The notes beneath the pieces were generated by a model. It did not search any database. It was not told the DNA's origin and saw only the letters and a program-made list of their open reading frames with translations. A program made the position numbers and the translations under genes. From NCBI GenBank assembly GCA_013112575.1, contig JABFGG010000003.1, positions 260,997 through 324,996 on the forward strand: a DNA stretch of 64,000 bases. Reading direction: 5' to 3'. This document shows, piece by piece, positions 25,026 to 33,990 of the stretch (the stretch's first letter is position 1; every line of letters begins with the position of its first letter). Source of the stretch: Chloroflexota bacterium. Lineage in GTDB: Bacteria; Chloroflexota; Anaerolineae; Anaerolineales; UBA11579.

Positions 25026-25048
25026 TGCCACAAGAACGAGGCTTATTC

Positions 25049-25804
25049 ATGACCTATGCTGTTAAACAATTAGCCGAACTGGCTGGAGTCAGTGTGCGTA
25101 CGCTGCACTACTACGACGAGATCGGCTTGTTGGAGCCATCCTCATATGGGGGCAACGGCTACCGCCAGTACAATGAAGAGGCCCTGTTTCGTTTGCAGCA
25201 GATCCTCTTCTACCGCGAACTGGATTTCAGCCTGAGCGACATCGCCAAGGTCATCGAACAGCCAGATTTTGATGTGTTGGAATCTCTACAACTGCACAAG
25301 GAGCTATTGCAGGGTGAGGCCAAACGCCTAAGCACGCTCATTCAAACCATCGATAAGACGATACAGCACATGAAGGGAAAGCTGGAAATGAGTGATGCTG
25401 AGATATTTGAGGGCTTCAGCGAAGAACAACAAGAACTTTATGCGCAAGAAGCTGCCCGAAGATGGAATCCTGAAACCGTCAAGTCTTCAATGAGTCGTTG
25501 GAAGAGTTACAGCAAAGAAAAAAAAGCAGAGATCTTGGAAGAAGGCAAGTTGATCTACCAGGACATGATGGGGGCCATGGATGAAGGTATTGAAAGTGAA
25601 ACGGTGCAGGCCACGGTAGCTCGCTGGCACCAGCACCTGCGCAACTTCTACGAACCGACTCCCGAGATGTTGCAGGGTCTGGCTCAGATGTACGTCGATG
25701 ATCCTGCTTTCCGGGCCTTTTATGAGAAGCTGCACCCTGACATGCCAAAATTCATCCGTGATGCGATTGTTTATTATTATGAGATCGTCCTTGTGAAGGC
25801 TTAG
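25049..25804 (+). CDS. MerR-family regulator with TipAS-like ligand-binding domain
   Basis: This protein has about 252 residues from MTYAVKQLAELAG (ATG 25049, with GAGG about 9 nt upstream); a TTG at 25025 would add eight. The MerR winged HTH spans about 1-70 (LAELAGVSVRTLHYYDEIGL, YRQYNEEALFRLQQI), followed by a dimerising coiled coil (about 75-115). The C-terminal domain (about 130-252, with YEPTPEMLQGLAQMYVDDPA and FRAFYEKLHPDMPKFI) is TipAS-like. In this family the domain traps thiopeptide-type or other drugs and turns the protein into an activator. The overlong promoter spacer in front suggests autoactivation. No target gene other than itself is evident. Confidence 0.92.
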   Translation: MTYAVKQLAELAGVSVRTLHYYDEIGLLEPSSYGGNGYRQYNEEALFRLQQILFYRELDFSLSDIAKVIEQPDFDVLESLQLHKELLQGEAKRLSTLIQTIDKTIQHMKGKLEMSDAEIFEGFSEEQQELYAQEAARRWNPETVKSSMSRWKSYSKEKKAEILEEGKLIYQDMMGAMDEGIESETVQATVARWHQHLRNFYEPTPEMLQGLAQMYVDDPAFRAFYEKLHPDMPKFIRDAIVYYYEIVLVKA

Positions 25805-25896
25805 TAATTTGTATTTCGAAAGAGTGCGCAACTTTTTGTATTACTTTACTAACCTGTAAATAAACATTGCTCTCCAGTGCGGACAAAGTGGTTTCG

Positions 25897-26040
25897 ATGA
25901 GCCGCCGGCTGAATGGTTTTGACCTTGCGGGTGTTGACTTAGAACATTGGGACGAGGTTCCCGGGTCCAGCGAATATCTGGAAGGGATCGCTAAAATGGT
26001 GAGGAATCGGGTGGGGGCATTGGTTAAAAGATTGGATTAA
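25897..26040 (+). other. Possible short ORF or gene remnant, 47 aa
   Basis: The frame from ATG 25897 to TAA 26040 encodes 47 residues (MSRRLNGFDLAGVDLEHW, EYLEGIAKMVRNRV, basic end). It stays open upstream to a stop at 25861 without a ribosome site. Composition looks protein-like, suggesting the 3' end of a decayed gene. I do not recognise the family. Confidence 0.25.
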
Positions 26041-26051
26041 GATTGCTATAT

Positions 26052-27725
26052 CTAAGGGGCGAAAATGGTTATGGATTCACGAGCCATCACGATGTCCTCA
26101 AGCTCCCAACCTTTCTGGTCGGCTAACTCAATAAAAGCTCTTCGGAATAACAGCTTTACCTCAATGGTGACCTCTCCCTCCGGTGGGTCTGCAAAACTGT
26201 ACGTGGAGAGGTCCGTTCCCATGGCGGGGATGCGATTGTCGCTCAGGACGCGCGTGGGGTTCCAATAGGCACCCGTGGGACTGACCTCAGTCCACAATTC
26301 CTGCAAGATTTTGGCGTAGGCCTTTCCAGGCAGCCCGGCATAATTACCGTTCTCAGCATCGCCAAGCCCACACCACTCAGGCAAAGTGGGGCCCTCCGTT
26401 AGTTCCAAAGCCTCCCCCTCAGCATCGTATGCACTCACCAGCAGGATCAAATGGCGCAACGGGCTGTCGGTGGGGATGTGATGACCAGTGTTGTCGTTGT
26501 CTATCTCGACCTCAACGATCACTTTCCCCCGAACTTCTTGCGCAATGACATTTACAGTCACCGCATCCCGCAATAGGTCTATATCCGCAGCGCCGGGCAT
26601 GCGATGGCTGAAAATGCTTTGTGGATCACGTACTAAACCTCCCTGGTCTATGCGCGCAAAATAGTTGGTGCCCACGCGGGGCATGTGGCAGTCCTGGCAG
26701 GTTTGCCCGCTGGCTGGGTCGCTGTAGGGGCTATCAAGCCACTCGCCAAAGGAGTTGTACACTACGGTGTCCCAGAACTCCCCGAAGTGGCAGGGGGCGC
26801 AGTATTCGCTTTCCTGTTGTATGGGGGTATAGGTATCTTCACCAGGAGCTACGTCATCAAAAGGCCCGGCAAAGAACTGGTGCCCTTCGGGTGGTCGGCG
26901 ATATTCAAAAGACAGCACCCCCGGCATGTTGGAGTAGGGCAATCCCGTTGCCTGATTTAGCTTTACGTCCCATACCTTATGGCAGAAATCACAGGTCACT
27001 CCCTCTGCGCCTACACCGTCTACAGTCCTTGGATCGATACTGTAGGCCTGGTCGATGGCGGCGGCAGGCAGGTGGCAGGCCGCGCAATTCCCGGCCGTTT
27101 CCGGGAAATCCAGTTTATAGCCGGGGCCGTAATAGGGTAGGTCAGGGTCCGGGCGCAGTGGGAAGCCACCATAATCAGCACTGTAGCCCTTTCTTGTCAG
27201 TGGGCTTTGGCTTCCTTCCAGGTCTGTGCCTGCGTACATGCTCAGGAAGCGTACGTTATGGGCGCTCTGAGCGTGCGCATCCAGCTGCCATTCATTGAAG
27301 GGCAACGTTCCAGACTCGTCGGAATGGCAATTCTCACAATTCCCCTCCTGCCCCGCACTTGAAAACGCGCTGACCCATTCGTAACGTGGGTCATCTTCAC
27401 TGGCATGCGCCGTGAGATGGATTTCTACATCCTTTGAGCCGGGCATAACTTCTTCGCTGGCTGAGATGTAGTAACCGGATTTCCAGGCAGTCAGTACAAT
27501 CGGTTTATCGTATTCCAGGTCCCCAATCTCAAAGAGACCGGATGCGTCCGAAGTTACTGAAAGATCACTGGCTTGTACGCGTACGATGGCACCCTCAATG
27601 GGTCCATTCCCGTCCAGCACAACGCCGGAGATGCGGTTACTAACTGGCGCTGATAGTGAACACCCCACCATGAGCACCAAGGCTAGCAAAGACAAAAAGA
27701 TGTTTGCAAAGTCAATCTTCTTCAT
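26052..27725 (-). CDS. Lipoprotein with carboxypeptidase-like domain and five c-type haem motifs
   Basis: This protein has about 557 residues from MKKIDFANIF (ATG 27723-27725, overlapping the upstream stop by 14 bp). A lipobox VGCS places it on the outer face of the membrane. A carboxypeptidase-regulatory-like beta sandwich (about 30-110) is followed by a multihaem domain with five CXXCH motifs: CENCH, CAACH, CDFCH, CAPCH and CQDCH. The C-terminal half has a conserved-looking beta domain with NTGHHIPTDSPLRHL. The protein resembles extracytoplasmic multihaem cytochromes such as octahaem-like nitrite or hydroxylamine enzymes, but with five haems. It probably carries electrons at the cell surface. 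It is cotranscribed with two BNR proteins, an unusual pairing. Confidence 0.88.
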   Translation of the reverse strand: MKKIDFANIFLSLLALVLMVGCSLSAPVSNRISGVVLDGNGPIEGAIVRVQASDLSVTSDASGLFEIGDLEYDKPIVLTAWKSGYYISASEEVMPGSKDVEIHLTAHASEDDPRYEWVSAFSSAGQEGNCENCHSDESGTLPFNEWQLDAHAQSAHNVRFLSMYAGTDLEGSQSPLTRKGYSADYGGFPLRPDPDLPYYGPGYKLDFPETAGNCAACHLPAAAIDQAYSIDPRTVDGVGAEGVTCDFCHKVWDVKLNQATGLPYSNMPGVLSFEYRRPPEGHQFFAGPFDDVAPGEDTYTPIQQESEYCAPCHFGEFWDTVVYNSFGEWLDSPYSDPASGQTCQDCHMPRVGTNYFARIDQGGLVRDPQSIFSHRMPGAADIDLLRDAVTVNVIAQEVRGKVIVEVEIDNDNTGHHIPTDSPLRHLILLVSAYDAEGEALELTEGPTLPEWCGLGDAENGNYAGLPGKAYAKILQELWTEVSPTGAYWNPTRVLSDNRIPAMGTDLSTYSFADPPEGEVTIEVKLLFRRAFIELADQKGWELEDIVMARESITIFAP

Positions 27726-30696
27726 TGCTCTTCTGCCAGACAAAAAGTAAACCAACGACTGCTAAAGGCAAGATCGCATTTCCCGCACAAGGCGAACTGC
27801 CCCCATCCTGCTCAGGAAGTTCTTCCTCAACACTTGGGGCTTGTTCTTCTGCCTGCTCCTCCTCGGGAGCTGGTTCCTCAACTTGCTCTACATCTGGGCC
27901 CAATTCGGGAACCTCTCGCACTGCTCCCAGCCGGAAGACACCGGCGCCTTCGGTTGCCAGATATAACACGCTGCCATCCGCAGAGAGTGCCAGGTCAAAA
28001 CTAGCCCGGTTCAGCAAGCCTTCGTTGATGGCCGTCCAGGTTGCTCCGGAGTCCGTGGATACATACACGCCGCTTTCAACGGTGGCTGCATAAACCACGC
28101 CGGGATGAGCGCTGTCTACTGCCAGGTCAAGTACGGATGATTCTGGGGGCATGCCTGCGGAGGAGGATTCCCAATTCTGGCCGCCATCCATGCTGATCTT
28201 TACTCCCCCATATGAAAAACCAGTATATAGATGTTGCGAGTTATTGGCATCTATCTCAATTGCGCTCAGTACGGGCGGGAGAGCATCTGGATCTGACCCT
28301 GATAGATTTACATCCCAAAATACACCTGTTGAGACCAATTCCCAATCCATGCCATCTGTCGACCGGTAGATGTCCCCTGAATGAAGTCCTGCGTAGACAT
28401 AGCCGTCTGGAGAGAAGGCCAGGTCCAGTACCGCGCCGCTGTCTAAATTTGAGCGCTCCCAGGTTTCCCCTCCATCCGTAGACCGAAGCACGCCAAGGCT
28501 AATATTACAATCACTGAACAAGGCACACTTTGTGTCGCCAGAGATCGCGAATACTAACTGTGGGTCATGTGGTGAGAAGGCCAGCTTGTGAGGCACAGGA
28601 CCGTGCCCTTCAGGAACCGGGAACCATTCACGCAGATCGACATCTTTCCAGGTCTGGCCGCTGTCGTAGGAGATCTTTTGGAGGAACCAGAGATCGAGAA
28701 AATTCGTGATAATGTGAGAGGGATCGGTTGGGTTGACTGCAAGCCCGCGTGCCTCTGACAATCGGGCTTCTCCGCGTGCCATCCCTTGCCATGTCTGTCC
28801 GCCATCATTGCTCATGAAAACCCCGCTGCGTGCTGTGGTGTAGATCAGGGCCGGATCGTCTTGCGCGACAACTACTTGTGACATGATCGCGCCTGTATAG
28901 CCCTGGCTCGAGACCGTCCAGGTACGTCCGCCATCTTCACTGAGATAGTTGCCCCCTCCATAGTTATTGATGAACACCCGGTTGGGATCACGTGGGTCGC
29001 ATTGCATATCGATGGGGAAGCCTGCGATCGTGTCTTCTGCTCCCCACAGGTCTCCGGTCATGGACTCCCAGGATTGGCCGGTGTCTCCGCTCCGGTAAAC
29101 GCCAGCAATGGAGCTTGCGTAGATCACTTCTGAATTCCTCTCACAAACTTCCACAGAAGTCGCTGCCGGGAGATCTAATGAACGCTTCCAGGAATCGCCA
29201 CCATCTTGCGTTGTATAGATGGCGCCTAGTGGGCGGTCCAGTAAGAATGCATAGGCATCGTTAGCAGCAGCGGCAAGCAGCATGTCAGGGTTTTGAGGAT
29301 GCATGTAGAGGCTGCTTAAATACAGTTCATCGGGTCTGAACCCATGCTCCACCCCTAACACTTCCCAGGTACCCCCACCGTCGCGGCTGCGCAGGATGCC
29401 CACCCCTCCGGGCTCGTTGGCCTTTTGATCGCTATTCGCTGCTTCGCGATCAAAGATACCGGTTGAAACGTAGAGCAGGTTGTTGTCTGTGGGGTGTATC
29501 CAGATGTAGCGCGCCAGGTTGTCACCGTACCAGATACGCGTCCAGTTATCCCCGCCGTCGGTTGTTTTGTAAACGACCCCCTTGACTTTATCGAAGTTGA
29601 ACCCTGGTTGGGGTTCGCCTGCCCATTCCCAGCTCGAGACTTCCCCGGCCAGATAGATTACATCTGAATTGCCTGGCTCCACGGTAAATCCGCGGATGGT
29701 TAGACCGTGTTCCAGAATGCCGTTGGACCTGTCCTCCCAGGTCGTACCAGCATTCTCGCTGCGGAAAACGCCGCTGGCAAACTGGGTACCTACCCAGATG
29801 ACATCCGGGTCGTTGGGATCAAGGGATAAGGAAAAGATAGGGATGGCATCGGTTGAGGTCCCAACACGGGTGGTGATGCCTTCATTGGATGGAAACCAGG
29901 TCACCCCCCCATCGAGGCTCTTAAAGACTCCCGCCAGGGCATCCGTTACATACATAATATCAGGATTGCGTGGGTCCATACGCACGTCGTAGCCCAAGCC
30001 GCCAACAGGGCCACCGGTATAGATCCAGGGCAGTTGTTCATATGCGGGCGTTCCGGCTGCAATTTCACTAACGGGTGGAACTGACTCGACTTCAGACGTA
30101 GATTCCTCCGCAGCTTCTTCTGCTGGTGGCGCGGCTGCTCCTTGGGAGAATATAGCCAGTTCGTCAAATTCCCCCCTGGCTTCCCCTGTGATACGAAAGC
30201 CGAAGCCACCTTCTGGCAAAAGGTCTTCACCTGCAGCAGTGATGATGGGTTGATCGCGAAGAATGACTTGGTGGGAGTTCGCACTGGTGACGATAACGAT
30301 GTTGAACCAGTCATCATCCAGGATTGAAATGTCACTCCTGCCAAGCTCAATGATCTCTCCACCTTGTTCGCGTTCCAGGATGCTGTAGCCTCTACCCAGA
30401 CGCAGGATGTAGCTGCCCGTATCGGTCCAGGAGTACAAGATGAGCAGTTCTCCCACTCCAGAGAACCTGGCTTGCACTACCATTTCCATCTCCGCCCAAA
30501 AACCTTCGTGAAAAGCGAAACTGTTGCTTTCCATAACCAGCACCCCGCCTTCTACAAAGGTATTTGGTGAGTGCTCCCAACCGGGTATTTCAGGATCATC
30601 AAAGGGTTCAAGGTAGTCACTCTCTTGTGTCTGGATAGAAAATGAAATGAGCGACATTAGCAAAGTTGTCAGCAAGAGTGCAAATGTCTTCTTCAC
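27712..30696 (-). CDS. Exported BNR/sortilin-like repeat protein with C-terminal anchor (paralogue A)
   Basis: The protein has about 994 residues from a GTG at 30696 (AAGGA 9 nt upstream), which gives a clean signal peptide (KKTFALLLTTLLMSLISFS); the longer frame to 30753 is unlikely. A concanavalin-like domain (about 25-175) precedes about 13 Asp-box/BNR repeats (KSLDGGVTW, KTTDGGDNW, LSEDGGRTW, RSTDGGETW and others), which should form a double beta-propeller. A Glu-rich spacer and a C-terminal TM helix (AILPLAVVGLLFVW) with a charged end anchor it. It is 49% or so similar by eye to the next gene and arose by tandem duplication. Function unknown; BNR proteins bind or cut glycans or act as surface scaffolds. 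Confidence 0.85.
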   Translation of the reverse strand: MKKTFALLLTTLLMSLISFSIQTQESDYLEPFDDPEIPGWEHSPNTFVEGGVLVMESNSFAFHEGFWAEMEMVVQARFSGVGELLILYSWTDTGSYILRLGRGYSILEREQGGEIIELGRSDISILDDDWFNIVIVTSANSHQVILRDQPIITAAGEDLLPEGGFGFRITGEARGEFDELAIFSQGAAAPPAEEAAEESTSEVESVPPVSEIAAGTPAYEQLPWIYTGGPVGGLGYDVRMDPRNPDIMYVTDALAGVFKSLDGGVTWFPSNEGITTRVGTSTDAIPIFSLSLDPNDPDVIWVGTQFASGVFRSENAGTTWEDRSNGILEHGLTIRGFTVEPGNSDVIYLAGEVSSWEWAGEPQPGFNFDKVKGVVYKTTDGGDNWTRIWYGDNLARYIWIHPTDNNLLYVSTGIFDREAANSDQKANEPGGVGILRSRDGGGTWEVLGVEHGFRPDELYLSSLYMHPQNPDMLLAAAANDAYAFLLDRPLGAIYTTQDGGDSWKRSLDLPAATSVEVCERNSEVIYASSIAGVYRSGDTGQSWESMTGDLWGAEDTIAGFPIDMQCDPRDPNRVFINNYGGGNYLSEDGGRTWTVSSQGYTGAIMSQVVVAQDDPALIYTTARSGVFMSNDGGQTWQGMARGEARLSEARGLAVNPTDPSHIITNFLDLWFLQKISYDSGQTWKDVDLREWFPVPEGHGPVPHKLAFSPHDPQLVFAISGDTKCALFSDCNISLGVLRSTDGGETWERSNLDSGAVLDLAFSPDGYVYAGLHSGDIYRSTDGMDWELVSTGVFWDVNLSGSDPDALPPVLSAIEIDANNSQHLYTGFSYGGVKISMDGGQNWESSSAGMPPESSVLDLAVDSAHPGVVYAATVESGVYVSTDSGATWTAINEGLLNRASFDLALSADGSVLYLATEGAGVFRLGAVREVPELGPDVEQVEEPAPEEEQAEEQAPSVEEELPEQDGGSSPCAGNAILPLAVVGLLFVWQKSNEED

Positions 30697-30792
30697 GAAT
30701 GGATCCTTTCTGTATAAGTGCCCCAGTTGTGTGAACGGGGTAACCTGAAACATCTAACCGCAATGACTAACGCTAGCCCCAGTAATAGAAGA

Positions 30793-33786
30793 TTAGCATG
30801 AACGCTTTTTCTCACTGCGTGCTCCAAGACTCTTAAATGCAACAATAAAAAGGATGGGAAATATCAAGCCTCCTACACATGGTAGGTTTGCCCCACCCTC
30901 GCCTTCTTGAACAAGGGTTTCTGGTTCTCCCCCAGTTTCTTCTTCCGTTTCCTCAACGGGTGTCGCTTCGGGTTGTGATTCGATAGCTTGTTCGGGTTCT
31001 ATGCCTTCTACAGGCGTGGGAGGTTCGCCATTGAAATCGAGACGGAATACTCCCGCTCCATTTGTAGCAACATACAAATGTAATCCATCCCCTGAAATGC
31101 CCAGGCCGGTAACGGCGCGGTTGAGAAGCCCGGTATTGATCTTCACCCAGGTCTGTCCACCGTCCTCGGAACGATATACACCACTCAAAAGATCGGCCAC
31201 ATAAACGATCTGAGAATTAGTGGGGTCAAACACAATGTCGCGGTGGGATCCATTGGGTTCCAGCCCGGCAACGAGTTGATTCCAAGTATTGCCCCCGTCC
31301 TGGCTTAGATAAAAACCAATCATGTCAACGCCGGCAAAAACCTGTTGAGGGTCGTCCGGGTTGATGGCGACACTGTGCGAGGCCCCTTCAGGCAGCCCTG
31401 GTACTAAAGTCCATTGGCCCCCGCCATTAGTTGATTTAAACACACCAAATTGTGTAGCGGCAAAGACCGTTTGGGGATCAATGGGGTCAACGGCGATGCC
31501 CAACGTAGGTCCATTCTCGAATTGTTCTCCGCCGGCATACTCCCAGGATATGCCACCATCATCTGAACGCGCAAAGCCCATACCCGCAAAGCTTTCGCTG
31601 TGCACCATGGTGTTATGTGAGGCAGGGCCAGCATAGACCGTGAGTGGATCGGAGGGAGCAAATACGACCGTGCCAACAAATGGACCGAAGTTGGGGGGCA
31701 TCTGGTAGGCTTGCCAGGTGGTGCCATCGTCTTGCATTTCGATGATGGGCTCGCCTCCTACCAAAACGCGGTCGGGTTGTGAAGGGTCAAAGGCTCCCCC
31801 TCCCCATTCGGGTGACCAAAATTGCAGGTCATCAACATTGCGTAGGCCAATCCAGGACGTGCCGCCATCGTCGCTGCGCCATACGCCGCTGCGCCCAATG
31901 GCATACACGCGGGCTGCATTGGTGGGGTCAACTACTACGGTAATGACCTGTGCACCAGAGTAGCCCTGGCTGGCATTCTGCCAGGTGATGCCGCCATCTT
32001 CGCTGAGGAAGTTGCCCCCCTGGTAATTGTTGGCAAAGATGCGGTTCGGGTCGCGTGGGTCACATTGCATATCGATAGGTGCACCGGCGACAACGCCGGG
32101 AGGACCCCATCCCTGTGGACCACCCGCCATTTGTGTCCAGGTCAGGCCGGCGTCTTCGCTGCGGTATACAGCTCCGCCACTGCCTGCATAGGCAATTTCG
32201 GGATGGTTGGGACAGAATTCAACGGAGCTATAAACTTCCCCCAGGGCATCCTGGGATGGGGCGATTACTCGTATCCAACTTTCCCCACCATCCTCAGTGC
32301 GAAAGACTCCCAGAGGGCTTGAGCCAGTCTCTTTGAAATGGGCAAGCGCCCCGTCGGGGACGTTGTGACCAGTTCCCGCAAGCAGGATGTCGGGATTCTC
32401 AGGGTGCATGTACAGGCTGCCTACATACAAAGAGGTCAACCCGTTATCCTCATTCAATTCGCGCCAGGTCTGACCGCCATCGATAGACTTCAAAATGCCA
32501 AGGCCGCCAAAGGGGTCGATGTTGGTTTCAACCTGTTCTTCCGGTACCTGGCCTACTGCGCCGCGGTCAAAAATGCCGGTAGAGACTAATAACACATTCG
32601 GGTCACGGGGATCGATCCACATGTAGCGCGTCAGGCTGGAGTTGGGTATACCGCCATCCCACAGTAGTTGCCAATTCTCGCCACCGTCAGTAGTTTTGAA
32701 AATAAAACCGCCTTTGGGCTCCCAAATCGAGCCTGTGGCGCCGTTGGTGGTTTCCCCCATAGCGTAGACGATGTCCGAGCTGCGTGGATCAACAGTGAAG
32801 CCTCGGAACGAGAGTTGATCGTAGTCGAGCGTCACACCGTTATCTTTTTCCTCCCAGGTCTTTCCGCCATCTACAGATTTGTAGATGTTGCCGGTGCCAT
32901 CTGTCCCGGCCCACAAAATCTGTGCGTTGTGAGGATCGATCGTCAGGCAGAAAATGGGGATCTGGTCGCCGCTGGGGCCGGACTGGGGTGGGATGCCCGT
33001 TGTGCTCAGCTCCCAAGTTAGACCGTTATCGACGCTGATGTGCAGCCCAGCGAAGTTGTCGGTGGCATACCAGATGTTAGGGTCATCGAAGTTGTAGCGA
33101 ATGTCGTAGCCCAATCCGCCTGGAGGACCACCGGTGCGTACCCAGGTTAGCTCACCTAGCTGCGGTGCTTCGACACTGGGGTCGGTTTCTTCAGGTTCAT
33201 CGGTAGGTTGCTCAATGGGGGCTTCATCTCCGAGTGGAAATAAAGTTACATCTTCAAGTTCGACAATGACGCCGTCATCTGCAAGGAAGCCTACGCCTCC
33301 TTCTAGCAGGGGGTCAGGATCATTGGCCTGGATGACCGGCTCCCCATTTATGTGGATCGTATGATTTCCCTGCGCGGCAAAGATAAGGATTTCAAACCAC
33401 TCTTCGGGAGGTACTGTCTGGGGAGTGGTGCCGAACTCGACCAGATTGTCGCCTACCTGGCGATAGAGCACAATGGACTCCATGCCTACACGTAGCATGT
33501 AGGCGCTCTCGTCGCGCCAGGAATAGCGCACAGCTAAATCATCATCACCAATGCGGCGCGCATGGACAATCATTTCGAAGTCGTTCCAGACACCACCAAT
33601 AGCTGCAAAACCGCCGCTTTCTATGCGCAAGACCCCATTTTCAACGTAGGCGTTGGGCGAGTGCTCCCAACCGGGAAGCGCGGGGTCATCGAAGGTATCC
33701 GTAAAACCATTGTCCTGTGCATTTACCAATTGGATCGAGAAGATGAGGGAAAGCACTAGTAGAGCAAAAATCGTACGCCTGATCAT
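30793..33786 (-). CDS. Exported BNR/sortilin-like repeat protein with C-terminal anchor (paralogue B)
   Basis: This 997-residue protein has the same plan as the downstream paralogue: a signal peptide (MIRRTIFALLVLSLIFSIQL), a concanavalin-like domain beginning FTDTFDDPALPGWEHSPNAY, about 13 Asp boxes (KSVDGGKTW, KTTDGGENW, RTEDGGESW, LSEDGGITW, RSDDGGTSW and others), a Glu-rich spacer and a C-terminal hydrophobic helix (LIFPILFIVAF) with basic residues. AAAGGGG precedes the ATG by about 8 nt. The 97-bp gap to the next gene has no terminator, so the two are probably cotranscribed with the pentahaem lipoprotein. The N-terminal domain resembles glycoside-hydrolase accessory domains. Substrate or partner is unknown. 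Confidence 0.85.
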   Translation of the reverse strand: MIRRTIFALLVLSLIFSIQLVNAQDNGFTDTFDDPALPGWEHSPNAYVENGVLRIESGGFAAIGGVWNDFEMIVHARRIGDDDLAVRYSWRDESAYMLRVGMESIVLYRQVGDNLVEFGTTPQTVPPEEWFEILIFAAQGNHTIHINGEPVIQANDPDPLLEGGVGFLADDGVIVELEDVTLFPLGDEAPIEQPTDEPEETDPSVEAPQLGELTWVRTGGPPGGLGYDIRYNFDDPNIWYATDNFAGLHISVDNGLTWELSTTGIPPQSGPSGDQIPIFCLTIDPHNAQILWAGTDGTGNIYKSVDGGKTWEEKDNGVTLDYDQLSFRGFTVDPRSSDIVYAMGETTNGATGSIWEPKGGFIFKTTDGGENWQLLWDGGIPNSSLTRYMWIDPRDPNVLLVSTGIFDRGAVGQVPEEQVETNIDPFGGLGILKSIDGGQTWRELNEDNGLTSLYVGSLYMHPENPDILLAGTGHNVPDGALAHFKETGSSPLGVFRTEDGGESWIRVIAPSQDALGEVYSSVEFCPNHPEIAYAGSGGAVYRSEDAGLTWTQMAGGPQGWGPPGVVAGAPIDMQCDPRDPNRIFANNYQGGNFLSEDGGITWQNASQGYSGAQVITVVVDPTNAARVYAIGRSGVWRSDDGGTSWIGLRNVDDLQFWSPEWGGGAFDPSQPDRVLVGGEPIIEMQDDGTTWQAYQMPPNFGPFVGTVVFAPSDPLTVYAGPASHNTMVHSESFAGMGFARSDDGGISWEYAGGEQFENGPTLGIAVDPIDPQTVFAATQFGVFKSTNGGGQWTLVPGLPEGASHSVAINPDDPQQVFAGVDMIGFYLSQDGGNTWNQLVAGLEPNGSHRDIVFDPTNSQIVYVADLLSGVYRSEDGGQTWVKINTGLLNRAVTGLGISGDGLHLYVATNGAGVFRLDFNGEPPTPVEGIEPEQAIESQPEATPVEETEEETGGEPETLVQEGEGGANLPCVGGLIFPILFIVAFKSLGARSEKKRSC

Positions 33787-33837
33787 GGTTGAGCCCCTTT
33801 CCTGACTAAGCTGGGGAAAAATATGGGAAATAAAAAA

Positions 33838-33861
33838 GACCGGCAGCAGGCCGGTCTTTTT
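33838..33861 (-). terminator. Rho-independent terminator of the uridine kinase/M20 operon
   Basis: Stem GACCGGC/GCCGGTC (33838-33844/33850-33856) with loop AGCAG. A and T tracts on both sides make it usable in either direction. It lies 130 bp after the M20 stop on the minus strand. Confidence 0.8.
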
Positions 33862-33990
33862 GCTAGAGGCGAATAATACCCAGGTTGATGCAAACTGGAT
33901 TCCTATGACTAGTCAATAATTATATGAACTTGTTATAGGGTAGCATTTTAGAGAGCAAAATGCAAATGCATCAACTTCTTTTTGTCAAAT

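Noticed and set aside
27712..33786. The two BNR genes as one gene split by a frameshift
   Set aside because: Each has its own signal peptide, full repeat set and C-terminal anchor, so they are complete tandem paralogues.
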